Positions 7,681 to 15,756 of a DNA stretch of 64,000 nucleotides are shown in pieces. The stretch is from Terriglobia bacterium. Lineage in GTDB: Bacteria; Acidobacteriota; Terriglobia; Terriglobales; Acidobacteriaceae. The notes beneath the pieces were generated by a model. That model was given only the letters and a program-made list of their open reading frames with translations, was not told the DNA's origin and ran no database searches. The stretch's first letter is position 1. Each line of letters opens with the position of its first letter. Where the stretch lies: positions 1 to 64,000 of the forward strand of contig JAIQFC010000025.1 in assembly GCA_020073465.1 (NCBI GenBank), in the 5' to 3' direction. A program made the position numbers and the translations under genes.

Positions 7681-8630
7681 TGTTTGCGGCGCGCGGCATT
7701 GCGGTCTCGTTCTCGGTTTTCGTTCTGGTCTACCTCGGGCTGTCTCTTGCGGTCGCGTGCGCCTGGCGGAGGCTCTGGGTCTACAGCCGGAGATATCCGG
7801 TGCGGCGCTCAGCGGATCTGCTTTTCACCTTGCGAGTGTTTCCCTTGTTGGCCGCTGCTACGGTGACGGCGGCGTTCACAGTGCCATCGTTCCTGCTGCT
7901 GGAACCACGCTCGATCGATGAGCCCATCGGCGGTATTCCGCTCGCCCTTGGTCTTGCCGGATGCCTGCTGGCCGCGTTTGGCATGATGAACGCGGGCTTG
8001 GCGGTGATGCGAGCCTCGCGCACCATTACAGAGTGGCTGAGCGAAGCGAAGCTGGTGGATGCGAGCGGTCCGGTTCCGGTGTTGCGGATTTCGCGCGTGA
8101 TTCCCGCGCTCACGGCGGCTGGCATTCTGCGGCCCAAGGTTCTGGTGTCGAGCACGGCGGAATTTATCCTCACCGAGAAGGAGCTCCATACCGCACTCCG
8201 GCATGAGTTGGCGCATGTACGGCGGCGGGACAATTTGAAAAAGCTGGCGCTACGGTTGGTTGCGTTTCCCGGAATGGCTGGGCTGGAGCAGGCCTGGCTG
8301 GAGATGACGGAGATGGCGGCGGACGATGCCGCGGTTTCGAGCCCCGGGGAAGCGCTCGATTTGGCGGCGGCCTTGATCAAACTATCACGCTTGTCCCCGC
8401 CTCAGCCGTCGACCGAACTGACCATGTCGCTGGTGCACAGCCCCGCAGCCTCGGTGAATGCTCGCGTCGAGCGCCTGATCGGCTGGAGCGAGGAACGCGA
8501 GCTTCCCGCGCACGGGTATTCCGCGTGGTATGCGCTGGGTGCAGGAGTGGCTGTGGTGGCGGCGTTTGCCGTGACCTACAGCCAGCTCTTGATGCACGTG
8601 CACACGGCGACGGAGTGGCTGGTGAGGTAG
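7680..8630 (+). CDS. M56 family (BlaR1-like) membrane metallopeptidase
   Basis: 316 aa with about four transmembrane segments: near residues 5-30, 45-75, 85-110 and a last one near 285-305. The zinc motif HELAH (about residue 175, in HELAHVRRRDN) defines the M56/BlaR1 peptidase, with a downstream acidic region (EMTEMAADDAAV) supplying the third ligand. It lacks the C-terminal penicillin-binding sensor domain of true BlaR1, so the inducer is not necessarily a beta-lactam. The ATG shares a base with the stop of the upstream BlaI-like gene. Confidence 0.88.
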   Translation: MFAARGIAVSFSVFVLVYLGLSLAVACAWRRLWVYSRRYPVRRSADLLFTLRVFPLLAAATVTAAFTVPSFLLLEPRSIDEPIGGIPLALGLAGCLLAAFGMMNAGLAVMRASRTITEWLSEAKLVDASGPVPVLRISRVIPALTAAGILRPKVLVSSTAEFILTEKELHTALRHELAHVRRRDNLKKLALRLVAFPGMAGLEQAWLEMTEMAADDAAVSSPGEALDLAAALIKLSRLSPPQPSTELTMSLVHSPAASVNARVERLIGWSEERELPAHGYSAWYALGAGVAVVAAFAVTYSQLLMHVHTATEWLVR

Positions 8631-8666
8631 GGTCGGGGTCTAGTCGATCGACCCTTCCTTTTTTTA
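8630..8666 (+). terminator. probable Rho-independent terminator after the M56 gene
   Basis: The GGGTCG/CGACCC stem (8630-8635 with 8649-8654) is followed by TTCCTTTTTTT. It lies at the stop codon of the M56 gene. Confidence 0.6.
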
Positions 8667-8798
8667 TCCAACCTGGTTCTTATCTAACCTGGGATTTTGG
8701 GACATCAGCGGCCGAGCACAAAACCGCCGCGGCCCGATACTTCTGGGCCGCATGGACGGGCGTGGGCGCCCGTCCCCACACGAGTTTTGCCGATCCCG

Positions 8799-11681
8799 TC
8801 AGAACGTCACCCTTACCCCTAACTGCGCTGCGAATGGAATCCCTACCGTCGTTCCTGGTCCGAAGAAATCTCCCAGTCCGCCTGCAGGAACCAGCAACTG
8901 CTTGAGGCTGGTAATCGGCGTGAAGTTGGTGCAGGCCGGGGGATCGGTGCAGATCGAGGTGGCGTTGCTCAGGTCGTTGACAGGGTTGGGTAGCGCGGAA
9001 ATGTCGGTGATGTAGTTAGCGCCGGGATTGTTGCGGTTGAAGAGGTTGAAGAGTTCGGCAAAAGGGATCACCGACCAGCGATCGTGAAAGTTGATCGGAC
9101 GGCTGACTCGCAAGTCCATCTGGATGTAGGGAGTGCCGCGAACCTGGTCCATGGATGTCTTGACTCCGTTCACGACCGCCCGGTCGCCAACCGGAGTGGT
9201 CAGCGTGAACGGTCGCGCACTCTCGGCCTGGGTGAGAGTGGAAATCTCGAAGCCACCGGGCGCGTGCAGCGTGCCCGCCAGAACAAAGCGATGCCTGATG
9301 TCCTCGCCCGACGGGCCGTAGTCGCCCGGCCCAAAAGGATTGAGCGGGTCGCAGACGCCATTCACGTAATCGAAGAGTTCTCCCAGCAGGCATCCCCACG
9401 TTTTGGCGCTGGAAAGCGTGTAATGCGCAATCAGGTTGAAGCGGTGCGAGACATTGCCCTGCAGGACCAGTGCGAGCGAATCGAAGCTGGAACGGTTATC
9501 GGATTTGAAGACGCTGACCTCTGGCGCGCTGTAGTCGTAGCGGCGGTATCCGTGGTTGCCCTGCTCGTGGGCGTAGTCGGCGCTGAAGGTCCAGTTTGAA
9601 TTGATGGCGTGCTGCATTCCCGCACTGGCATGCAGCGCGTAGGGCGTCTTGTAGTTCGGGTCGATGAGCGAGTCGGGACCGCTACCCGATCCGTTCACAG
9701 CCTGGAATGCTTCTGCCCACCCACCTTGCGCCAGATCGTTGTAGTAAAGACCGAAGCCGGCGCGAATTACAGTCTTGCCGCTGTCGCGCGGGGAGTACGC
9801 GATGCCGAGCCGCGGACCGAATTGCTTGCGATAGTCGTGGGGAATTCCTGTGACGAGTGGAGCGGCCAGGACAAGGGCGGGATTGTCGAGCTGGCTTCGC
9901 CCGGACGCAGTGAACAGGCCGTAAGTCGTCTGGTAGCGAAGCCCGTAGTTGAAGGTCAGGTGGGGCGTGACGCGCCAGGAGTCTTGAGCGTAGAGAGCGA
10001 GGCGCTGAACGTTTTGTGAGAAGCTGCCATCGGCTGCCGGGGTTGATTCCGCTCCGGCAGCGTAGTCCAAAGGAAACTGGGCAGGATTGGCTAAGTAGAA
10101 AGTGGGATCCTGAGGGAACGAGTACAGGGTTTCTGCATTGCCTGGGAACGCTCCCCCGAGCACTGGCTCGTGAATGAAGTTGACGCCAAACTTGAAGGCG
10201 TGGTCGCCGGAGGCGTGGCTTACATCGTAGCGGAGCTGGTACTTCTCCTGATTGCGCACATCGGGGAACGCGGTGATGGCCGTGGCGAACTGGTTATCGC
10301 CGAAGGTCTCGAAGCCGGAAATAGTCTGCGAAGTCGCGCTGAAAGGAAATGCCAGCGCGAAGCCGAGATGCGAGTTGCGGGTCTGGGTGAGGTGCAATCC
10401 GCTGGCATTGAACACAAATGTCCCTAGCCACGTGGGGCTGAACGCATAGGAATTGCTGACGACCGTGTTCATGTAGTTGTTGTGGGTCAGCAGACCGGTG
10501 GAGGGCAGAGTGCTTTGCTGCACCAGGTTGTTGTGGGTGGTGTAGTTGTCGACCGAGCCGCGCCAGAACCACTGCGACTTCGCGGACTGACTCCAGTCGA
10601 AGCGCAGCGAGCCCAGATAGTCGCGAAAGGGGATCGGCGTGTTCTTCGGGACCACGATGGAGGTGATCCCAGGGATCAAGCCATCGGAAGCCAGCTGCGC
10701 GAGAGCAGTGAACTCCGTCTGACTGTTCGGGCTGTAGGCGATGCTGGCATTTTCGTGGACATATTCAAAAGACGAGAACACCCAGATTTTGTCCTTCTTC
10801 ACCGGACCACCGAGGGTGAAAACGTAGTTCTGGCGCGAGAACGGCTGCTTGGGATCGGGCGCGGGGTTCTCAATGGGGAAGCGCGCGTTGAGGTCGGCTG
10901 CACGTTCATAGACGGCAGCATCACCGTGCCAGTCATTGGTGCCGCGCCGGGTGGTGATCACAACCGAGCCGGCCGTGGTCCCGCCGGTGTCAGCATCTTC
11001 CTGAGAGGTGCGCATGGCGAACTCCTGAATCACTTCGGGAGAGAAGTTCTGCAGGAAACCGCCGATGAAGTCGTCGGAGTTGTCGCCGCCGTCGACCGAA
11101 AGCTCGTTGTTAAGACCGGAGCTTCCACCCGTAGCCACCGCGGTAATGCGCGCCTTTGTGGGATCGGAGGGCTCCACCGGCTCAGTTCCCGGCGCGAGAA
11201 AAGCGATGTTGGCAAAGCTGCGCGCAGCCAGGGGTAGAGTCTGCAAGTCCTGGCGGCTGATAACACCTTGATGAACCACGCTCACCAGATCGATGGGTTG
11301 CGTAGTTATCGAGGAAGCCGGCGCCTGGACGTTGACCGTTTCTTTCGCCGCGGAAAGTTTCAGCGTCACCGTCACATCGCGGACGGAGCTGACGGGAACG
11401 GAGATATCTGCTTGCGCCTGGGAGAAGCCGGCAGCGTTCACTGTAATGTGGTACGCGCCTGGAAGAAGGTCATCCAGCCGAAATTCTCCGCGATCCTCGC
11501 TCACTGCCTCGCGCCGGATCGAGGAACCGGAAGCCTGGACCACGATTTTGGCCGACGGCACGCGGGCACCGCTGGCATCCTGCACAACGCCGCGTAACGA
11601 GCCCCGGGAGTTCTGGGCCTGCAAGCACACAGCGTACAGACACAAGGCGGAGAGCAGTGTAGCAATGACTTTCTTGCGCAA
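8799..11681 (-). CDS. TonB-dependent receptor, Oar-like, with carboxypeptidase-regulatory-like domain
   Basis: 960 aa. A signal peptide covers about residues 1-22 (LLSALCLYAVCLQAQ). A CarboxypepD_reg-like beta-sandwich follows (GSLRGVVQDASGARVPSAKI, about 27-110), then a plug region (about 125-240, LSVDGGDNSDDFIGG) and a long beta-barrel with many aromatic strand ends to the C-terminal VRVTF. This is the Oar-type receptor architecture greatly expanded in Acidobacteriota, used for uptake of oligomers or for secretion-linked functions across the outer membrane. The start is a TTG at 11681 with only a weak purine-rich leader; no in-frame ATG precedes the signal peptide. The substrate is unknown; no transporter or TonB gene is adjacent. 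Confidence 0.93.
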   Translation of the reverse strand: MRKKVIATLLSALCLYAVCLQAQNSRGSLRGVVQDASGARVPSAKIVVQASGSSIRREAVSEDRGEFRLDDLLPGAYHITVNAAGFSQAQADISVPVSSVRDVTVTLKLSAAKETVNVQAPASSITTQPIDLVSVVHQGVISRQDLQTLPLAARSFANIAFLAPGTEPVEPSDPTKARITAVATGGSSGLNNELSVDGGDNSDDFIGGFLQNFSPEVIQEFAMRTSQEDADTGGTTAGSVVITTRRGTNDWHGDAAVYERAADLNARFPIENPAPDPKQPFSRQNYVFTLGGPVKKDKIWVFSSFEYVHENASIAYSPNSQTEFTALAQLASDGLIPGITSIVVPKNTPIPFRDYLGSLRFDWSQSAKSQWFWRGSVDNYTTHNNLVQQSTLPSTGLLTHNNYMNTVVSNSYAFSPTWLGTFVFNASGLHLTQTRNSHLGFALAFPFSATSQTISGFETFGDNQFATAITAFPDVRNQEKYQLRYDVSHASGDHAFKFGVNFIHEPVLGGAFPGNAETLYSFPQDPTFYLANPAQFPLDYAAGAESTPAADGSFSQNVQRLALYAQDSWRVTPHLTFNYGLRYQTTYGLFTASGRSQLDNPALVLAAPLVTGIPHDYRKQFGPRLGIAYSPRDSGKTVIRAGFGLYYNDLAQGGWAEAFQAVNGSGSGPDSLIDPNYKTPYALHASAGMQHAINSNWTFSADYAHEQGNHGYRRYDYSAPEVSVFKSDNRSSFDSLALVLQGNVSHRFNLIAHYTLSSAKTWGCLLGELFDYVNGVCDPLNPFGPGDYGPSGEDIRHRFVLAGTLHAPGGFEISTLTQAESARPFTLTTPVGDRAVVNGVKTSMDQVRGTPYIQMDLRVSRPINFHDRWSVIPFAELFNLFNRNNPGANYITDISALPNPVNDLSNATSICTDPPACTNFTPITSLKQLLVPAGGLGDFFGPGTTVGIPFAAQLGVRVTF

Positions 11682-11906
11682 GTCTTTTCTCGCTTTCGAT
11701 GGGCGACTGGCGACGCAAGGTCTGAGCGGTTCCAGGCGTCACACGACCGGGCGTGACGCTGGGTTTCGCGCCCGATGAGAAGGCAGCGTAACTTGCCACG
11801 TCAGACTACTACCAGCAGTCGTAGAGAGTGCGCGGGGGCCAGAGCAGCCGGGCACTGCCCGACTGAACAGCCGAAGGCGGCTATCCCCACATGAACCTCT
11901 GAGGGC
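11682..11906. other. intergenic region with CAGCCG-type hairpin
   Basis: Upstream of the TonB receptor and downstream of the aldo/keto reductase. It holds a short hairpin near 11868-11883 (CAGCCG/CGGCT). The hairpin at 15708-15729 uses the same stem letters. Confidence 0.4.
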
Positions 11907-12878
11907 TCAGTCTGACCACCGCTTGGGAGTGCGGTCCCAGCGATGCTTTTTCAATTCGGCCAGGAGAGACTTGTCGAGCGGTCCGGCATCGCTGGTGGCA
12001 ATGTTTTGGCGAACATGTTCTGGCTTGCGCATCCCGGCGATGGTGGTGCTGACCGCCGGGTGCGAGAGGATGAAGCGCAGGGCCATCTCGGGGAGAGTCA
12101 TGCCTGGTGGAACAATTTTCTTCAGTTTGTCGACGCGCTCAATCGTATTCGCAAGATTCTCCGGACCGAAATATCCCGAGCGCCAATCGTCTTTCGGGAA
12201 GCGGGTTTCGAGCGTCATCTTGCCGCCGAGGCTGCCTTCGTCGAAGGGGACACGGGCGATGACACCGATGTTGAGTTCCTGGCAGACGGGGAAGAGTTCG
12301 TCCTCGGGGGCCTGATCGAAGATGTTGTAGATGACTTGCACCGCGTCGACGAGCCCGGTGCGTATGGCCTTGATGCCGTTCTCCGGTTGCCAGCGGTTGA
12401 GGCTGAGACCGAAGAAGCGTATCCAGCCTTCGTGCTTTAACTTTTCGACGGTCGAGGGAAACTCAGGTTCGTCGCTCCAGCTGTCATCCCACACATGGAA
12501 TTGCAGCAGGTCGATGGAGTCGACGCGGAGGTTCTTGCGAATCAGGTCCGCGTACTTGAAAACGTGCTGCGCCGAGAAGACATCGCTGTATTTGTACCTG
12601 GGCAGTGCGGGCCACATGCCGTTCGCCGGCGGAATCTTCGAGGCTGCGTAGAGGCGCTTGTTGGAATTGCGCGCCAGGATCTCACCCAGCAGGCCGTCGC
12701 TTTTGCCTTCGCCGTAGGCCCAGGCGGTGTCGAAAAAGTTGCAGCCCAGGTCGACGGCCAGTTGCAGTGCCCCGAGCGATTCCTGATCGTTGGAGCCGCT
12801 CCATCCACTCATACCCCAGAGTCCGTGAGCGATGTCGCTGACTTCGAAAGCGGTACGGCCGAACTTGCGGTAGTTCAT
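11907..12878 (-). CDS. aldo/keto reductase
   Basis: 323-aa NAD(P)H-dependent oxidoreductase with the TIM-barrel signature. FDTAWAYGEGKSDGLLGEIL (about residues 49-68) holds the catalytic Asp and Tyr. YAASKI (about 78-83) holds the catalytic Lys. LLQFHVWDD carries the active-site His, and VIARVPFDEGSLGGK is the cofactor-side loop. It resembles the AKR12/general-stress subgroup acting on small carbonyls; the substrate is unknown. The start ATG has AAGGATC ahead of it. It is cytosolic and monocistronic; a REP-type repeat lies upstream. Confidence 0.9.
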   Translation of the reverse strand: MNYRKFGRTAFEVSDIAHGLWGMSGWSGSNDQESLGALQLAVDLGCNFFDTAWAYGEGKSDGLLGEILARNSNKRLYAASKIPPANGMWPALPRYKYSDVFSAQHVFKYADLIRKNLRVDSIDLLQFHVWDDSWSDEPEFPSTVEKLKHEGWIRFFGLSLNRWQPENGIKAIRTGLVDAVQVIYNIFDQAPEDELFPVCQELNIGVIARVPFDEGSLGGKMTLETRFPKDDWRSGYFGPENLANTIERVDKLKKIVPPGMTLPEMALRFILSHPAVSTTIAGMRKPEHVRQNIATSDAGPLDKSLLAELKKHRWDRTPKRWSD

Positions 12879-12935
12879 GAAGGGGATCCTTGATGAGTGC
12901 TTGAGTTAGATGTTGCTTTTCGTGCCGGAGAAACT

Positions 12936-12987
12936 CGCGCAAGATCCTTCGCTCCGCCTGAAGAACGGCTGTGCTCAGGATGACGCC
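12936..12987. repeat. dispersed REP-like element (copy 1)
   Basis: Core GATCCTTCGCTCCGCCTGAA, then CGGCTGTGCTCAGGATGACG. Near-identical copies occur at 40101-40153, 42515-42566 and (partly) 50821-50867. All are intergenic. Confidence 0.85.
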
Positions 12988-13156
12988 GCCAAAGGATTAA
13001 GCGGGTGCAACAAGCCGGTATATCCCTGCACGCCCTGACATCCTAGCAGTTCCCGCCAACGTCCAGTTTTTTCGATAGGGATCATCAGAATTTTGGAGCC
13101 CACAAAAAGTTCCGGGAATGTTTCAATAAGCCCAGATCATTAAGAGAGGTGACCCA

Positions 13157-13324
13157 ATGAAGTCCGATTATCCCCGCTCTCAAATGCCGTTTGAAACCCA
13201 AGAGGAAATTGCCGCACCTTCTTCTCGATTCCTGGATGAAAAGATCTCGGACGAGTCCGGGACGGAAACGAAAGCGGACAGTGCTCTCGCGCCTGCCGGT
13301 CTGAAGAACCCCTTCTGGAACTAA
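13157..13324 (+). CDS. small protein of 55 aa, unrecognised
   Basis: The peptide starts MKSDYPRSQMPFETQEE and ends LAPAGLKNPFWN. The ATG is preceded at good spacing by a strong ribosome site (AAGAGAGGTGACCCA). The ORF ends in TAA 16 bases before a perfect 10-bp hairpin. It is hydrophilic and acidic in the middle, with no Cys, no membrane segment and no signal peptide, so a cytosolic small protein or a leader/precursor peptide is possible. I recognise no family. It is not pqqA, since the E-x-x-x-Y crosslink motif is absent. Supporting evidence is the ribosome site plus hairpin, not homology. Confidence 0.55.
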   Translation: MKSDYPRSQMPFETQEEIAAPSSRFLDEKISDESGTETKADSALAPAGLKNPFWN

Positions 13325-13340
13325 TCCGCTGACAGAACCA

Positions 13341-13368
13341 GCCCGCCGCCAGCAAGTGGGCGGCGGGC
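13341..13368. terminator. strong hairpin after the 55-aa ORF
   Basis: GCCCGCCGCC pairs perfectly with GGCGGCGGGC around an 8-base loop. There is no U-tract on either side, so termination would have to be assisted or the hairpin acts in RNA stability. Confidence 0.5.
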
Positions 13369-13502
13369 ACGCCTTCCAAACTAGCGCGACTCGCCTCCCA
13401 AAGTCCCTCTCGTGCGCCCGTCTCACAGCCTCGCTTTCGTCTGGTGAAAAGAGCATCAGTGTATGCTGTCCAGCTGGTCGAAAAGCCAATATAGACCTCT
13501 AT

Positions 13503-13514
13503 TGAAACGTTTCA
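13503..13514. promoter_or_regulatory. LacI-type operator palindrome
   Basis: The perfect 12-bp dyad TGAAACGTTTCA lies 38 bases before the ATG of the secreted glycosidase-like gene. It matches the TGxAAxCGxTTxCA shape bound by many LacI-family sugar repressors. No LacI gene is in the window. Confidence 0.5.
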
Positions 13515-13551
13515 TGACGGGGCGAGATGTTCTTGCGCCCGGGAGGGAATC

Positions 13552-15690
13552 ATGACATCGAGCATCAGGCAGCGACTTGCTTCCATCGGTCTCGTGATCG
13601 CGAGTGCAGTGATGGTGACGAATTCGGCAGGGGCGCAGAAAGTGACCGTCGATGCTGCGCCTTCGCATGTGGCGAACACGTTCAGTCCCCCGCACGCTCT
13701 GGGCGCCGCCATCGACCGGCTGAGGACCGGGACTCCCGAGAGGCTGCTTGTCGATCCGATGCTCAAGGAGATCCTGGGTGCAGGCTGGGGAACGGTCACC
13801 TACCGTCAGAACACGGAACTGATGGTCGAGGCTTGGCACTGGAATCCGCGCGGGACCTGGAGCAACGCCGAGAAGCAGGAGGGATATTTCGTGGGTGCGG
13901 CCGAGCCTGTGGAAGAGATCCGGCACTCGTGGGCATATCCGCTGCCGCATCGCGGGTTCAGCCGCGGAGACGGCAACGGCTGGTCGCGGCTTACCGATGG
14001 AGATGTCAACTCATACTGGAAAAGCAATCCGTATCTCACGCAGGCATTTACGGACGAGGACGACTCGCTCCATCCGCAGTGGGTGATGATCGATCTGGGC
14101 AGCAAGATCGATGTCAACGCCATTCGCATCGCGTGGGCCAATCCGTATGCGCGACGGTATGCGGTGCAGTTCTGGACGGGCGAACTGGAGCCCTTCTACG
14201 ACGGGACCACCAAGGGTACGTGGCAGACTTATCCGCTGGGCAACATCACCGAAGGCAAAGGTGGGACCGTCACGCTGAAGCTGGTTTCGTGGATGATTCC
14301 CGTCCGCTATATCCGCATCTGGATGACCGAGTCTTCCAATACATGTGACACGCACGGTTCGGCGGACAAGCGCAACTGCGTTGGGTACGCGATCAATGAA
14401 CTCTATGTTGGAGCGCTGTCGGCCGACGGGCAGTTCAACGATTACGTCACACACTTTCCGAGCCGGAATCAGACCATCACCTGGCCGTCGTCGGTCGATC
14501 CCTGGGTTGCGGCTTCGCACCTGGACGAATCGCGAGGGGACCAGGTGGGATTCGATTTCTTCTTCAACTGCGGCGTCACTCGCGGGCTGCCCACAATGGT
14601 GCCGATCGCAATGTTGTACTCCACGCCGGAAGATGCGGCGAACGAGATCGCCTATCTCTACAAACGCCACTATCCGATTTCGTGGATCGAGATGGGGGAG
14701 GAAGCCGACGGGCAGCACATGCTGCCCGAGGACTACGGTGCGCTCTATCTGCAATTCGCCACGGCGATTCAAAAGCTTGTTCCGGAAGCGAAGCTGGGCG
14801 GACCGCCGTTCGAGGGGACGTTTGGCGACGTGGAGGTCTGGCCGGACGCGAACGGGAAAGTCTCGTGGATCGGCCGTTTCGTCGATTACCTCAAGGCTCA
14901 CGGACGGCTGAGCGACTTCACGTTTTTTTCGTTCGAGCACTATCCGTATCAGGATCGTCCGGCGTATTCGTGGGCGGACTTGTATCCGGAGCCGGACTAC
15001 GTGAAGCACATCGTGCAAGTCTGGAAGGACAATGGAGTGCCGTCGAACATTCCTTTCTTCATGACGGAGGGTAACATCGGCGGTGGAGCGCCTCCTTCTT
15101 CGGTGAAGGGCGCGCTGTGGCTGGCGGACTATGTCGGGACGATGATGGGCGAGGGCGCTGGGGCGACGTACTACTTCCATTACATGCCGTATCCGGGACG
15201 CTTCGGAGACTTTGGGAGTTTTCTGTGGATCGACGAGAACTACAAAGTAGTGAGCTATCCGCCACAATACCTGGCGGCGCAAATGATTACGAAAGAATGG
15301 GTACAACCCATAGACGCGCCGCACCGGCAGTTCAAGGCATCGAGCGACGTGACCGATGCAGCCGGGAACGCGCTGGTGACCGCGTACGTGGTTGAGCGTC
15401 CAGACAAGCAGTGGTCGGTGATGCTGGTCAATCGCGATCAGTTCAACGACCATGCGGTGAAAGTCGCGTTTGCCGATTCGGAGACGAAGCGGGAGCGGCA
15501 TTTCACGGGGCAAATAGACCGCGTCACGTTCGGCTCGAACGAATACGTGTGGCACGCCGAAGGAGAGAAGGGCCACGCGGATCCGGACGGGCCCCCATCG
15601 CGATCGAAGGTCGCGGGTGGGGCAGAGGTGCTGTACCAGCTTCCGAAGGCGTCGATCACGGTGCTGCGGGGGACGGTTGGCGGGCAGTAA
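13552..15690 (+). CDS. secreted protein with discoidin-like and GH-A-like glycosidase domains
   Basis: 712 aa. A signal peptide covers about residues 1-28 (ends SAGAQ). An F5/8-type C (discoidin-like) carbohydrate-binding region lies at about 140-260 (GWSRLTDGDVNSYW, WVMIDLGSKIDVNAIRIAW, VRYIRIWM). It is followed by a TIM-barrel-like region with WIEMGEEADG (candidate acid/base Glu near 383-384) and FFMTEGN (candidate nucleophile Glu near 506), the two-glutamate layout of clan GH-A, and a C-terminal beta domain. The exact GH family is not certain. The start ATG has GGGAGGGAATC ahead of it. A LacI-type palindrome upstream suggests sugar-dependent control. It probably degrades an extracellular polysaccharide. 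Confidence 0.75.
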   Translation: MTSSIRQRLASIGLVIASAVMVTNSAGAQKVTVDAAPSHVANTFSPPHALGAAIDRLRTGTPERLLVDPMLKEILGAGWGTVTYRQNTELMVEAWHWNPRGTWSNAEKQEGYFVGAAEPVEEIRHSWAYPLPHRGFSRGDGNGWSRLTDGDVNSYWKSNPYLTQAFTDEDDSLHPQWVMIDLGSKIDVNAIRIAWANPYARRYAVQFWTGELEPFYDGTTKGTWQTYPLGNITEGKGGTVTLKLVSWMIPVRYIRIWMTESSNTCDTHGSADKRNCVGYAINELYVGALSADGQFNDYVTHFPSRNQTITWPSSVDPWVAASHLDESRGDQVGFDFFFNCGVTRGLPTMVPIAMLYSTPEDAANEIAYLYKRHYPISWIEMGEEADGQHMLPEDYGALYLQFATAIQKLVPEAKLGGPPFEGTFGDVEVWPDANGKVSWIGRFVDYLKAHGRLSDFTFFSFEHYPYQDRPAYSWADLYPEPDYVKHIVQVWKDNGVPSNIPFFMTEGNIGGGAPPSSVKGALWLADYVGTMMGEGAGATYYFHYMPYPGRFGDFGSFLWIDENYKVVSYPPQYLAAQMITKEWVQPIDAPHRQFKASSDVTDAAGNALVTAYVVERPDKQWSVMLVNRDQFNDHAVKVAFADSETKRERHFTGQIDRVTFGSNEYVWHAEGEKGHADPDGPPSRSKVAGGAEVLYQLPKASITVLRGTVGGQ

Positions 15691-15707
15691 TCCAATGGCA
15701 CCTGTGG

Positions 15708-15729
15708 GGACAGCCGCCCTCGGCTGTCC
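15708..15729. terminator. bidirectional hairpin between convergent genes
   Basis: The GGACAGCCG/CGGCTGTCC perfect 9-bp stem with a 4-base loop lies between the glycosidase-like gene and hom, which converge here. There is no clear U-tract. Confidence 0.5.
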
Positions 15730-15756
15730 GCGCGAGCGAAGCCCGCGTGCTCTCCC

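Noticed and set aside
13157-13324. The 55-aa ORF as the missing pqqA
   Set aside because: It lacks the Glu-x3-Tyr core, is too long and lies 5 kb away behind unrelated genes.
14011-15576. 521-codon minus-strand frame across the discoidin/glycosidase gene
   Set aside because: Arg/His-rich shadow of the real gene, with no motif and no ribosome site.
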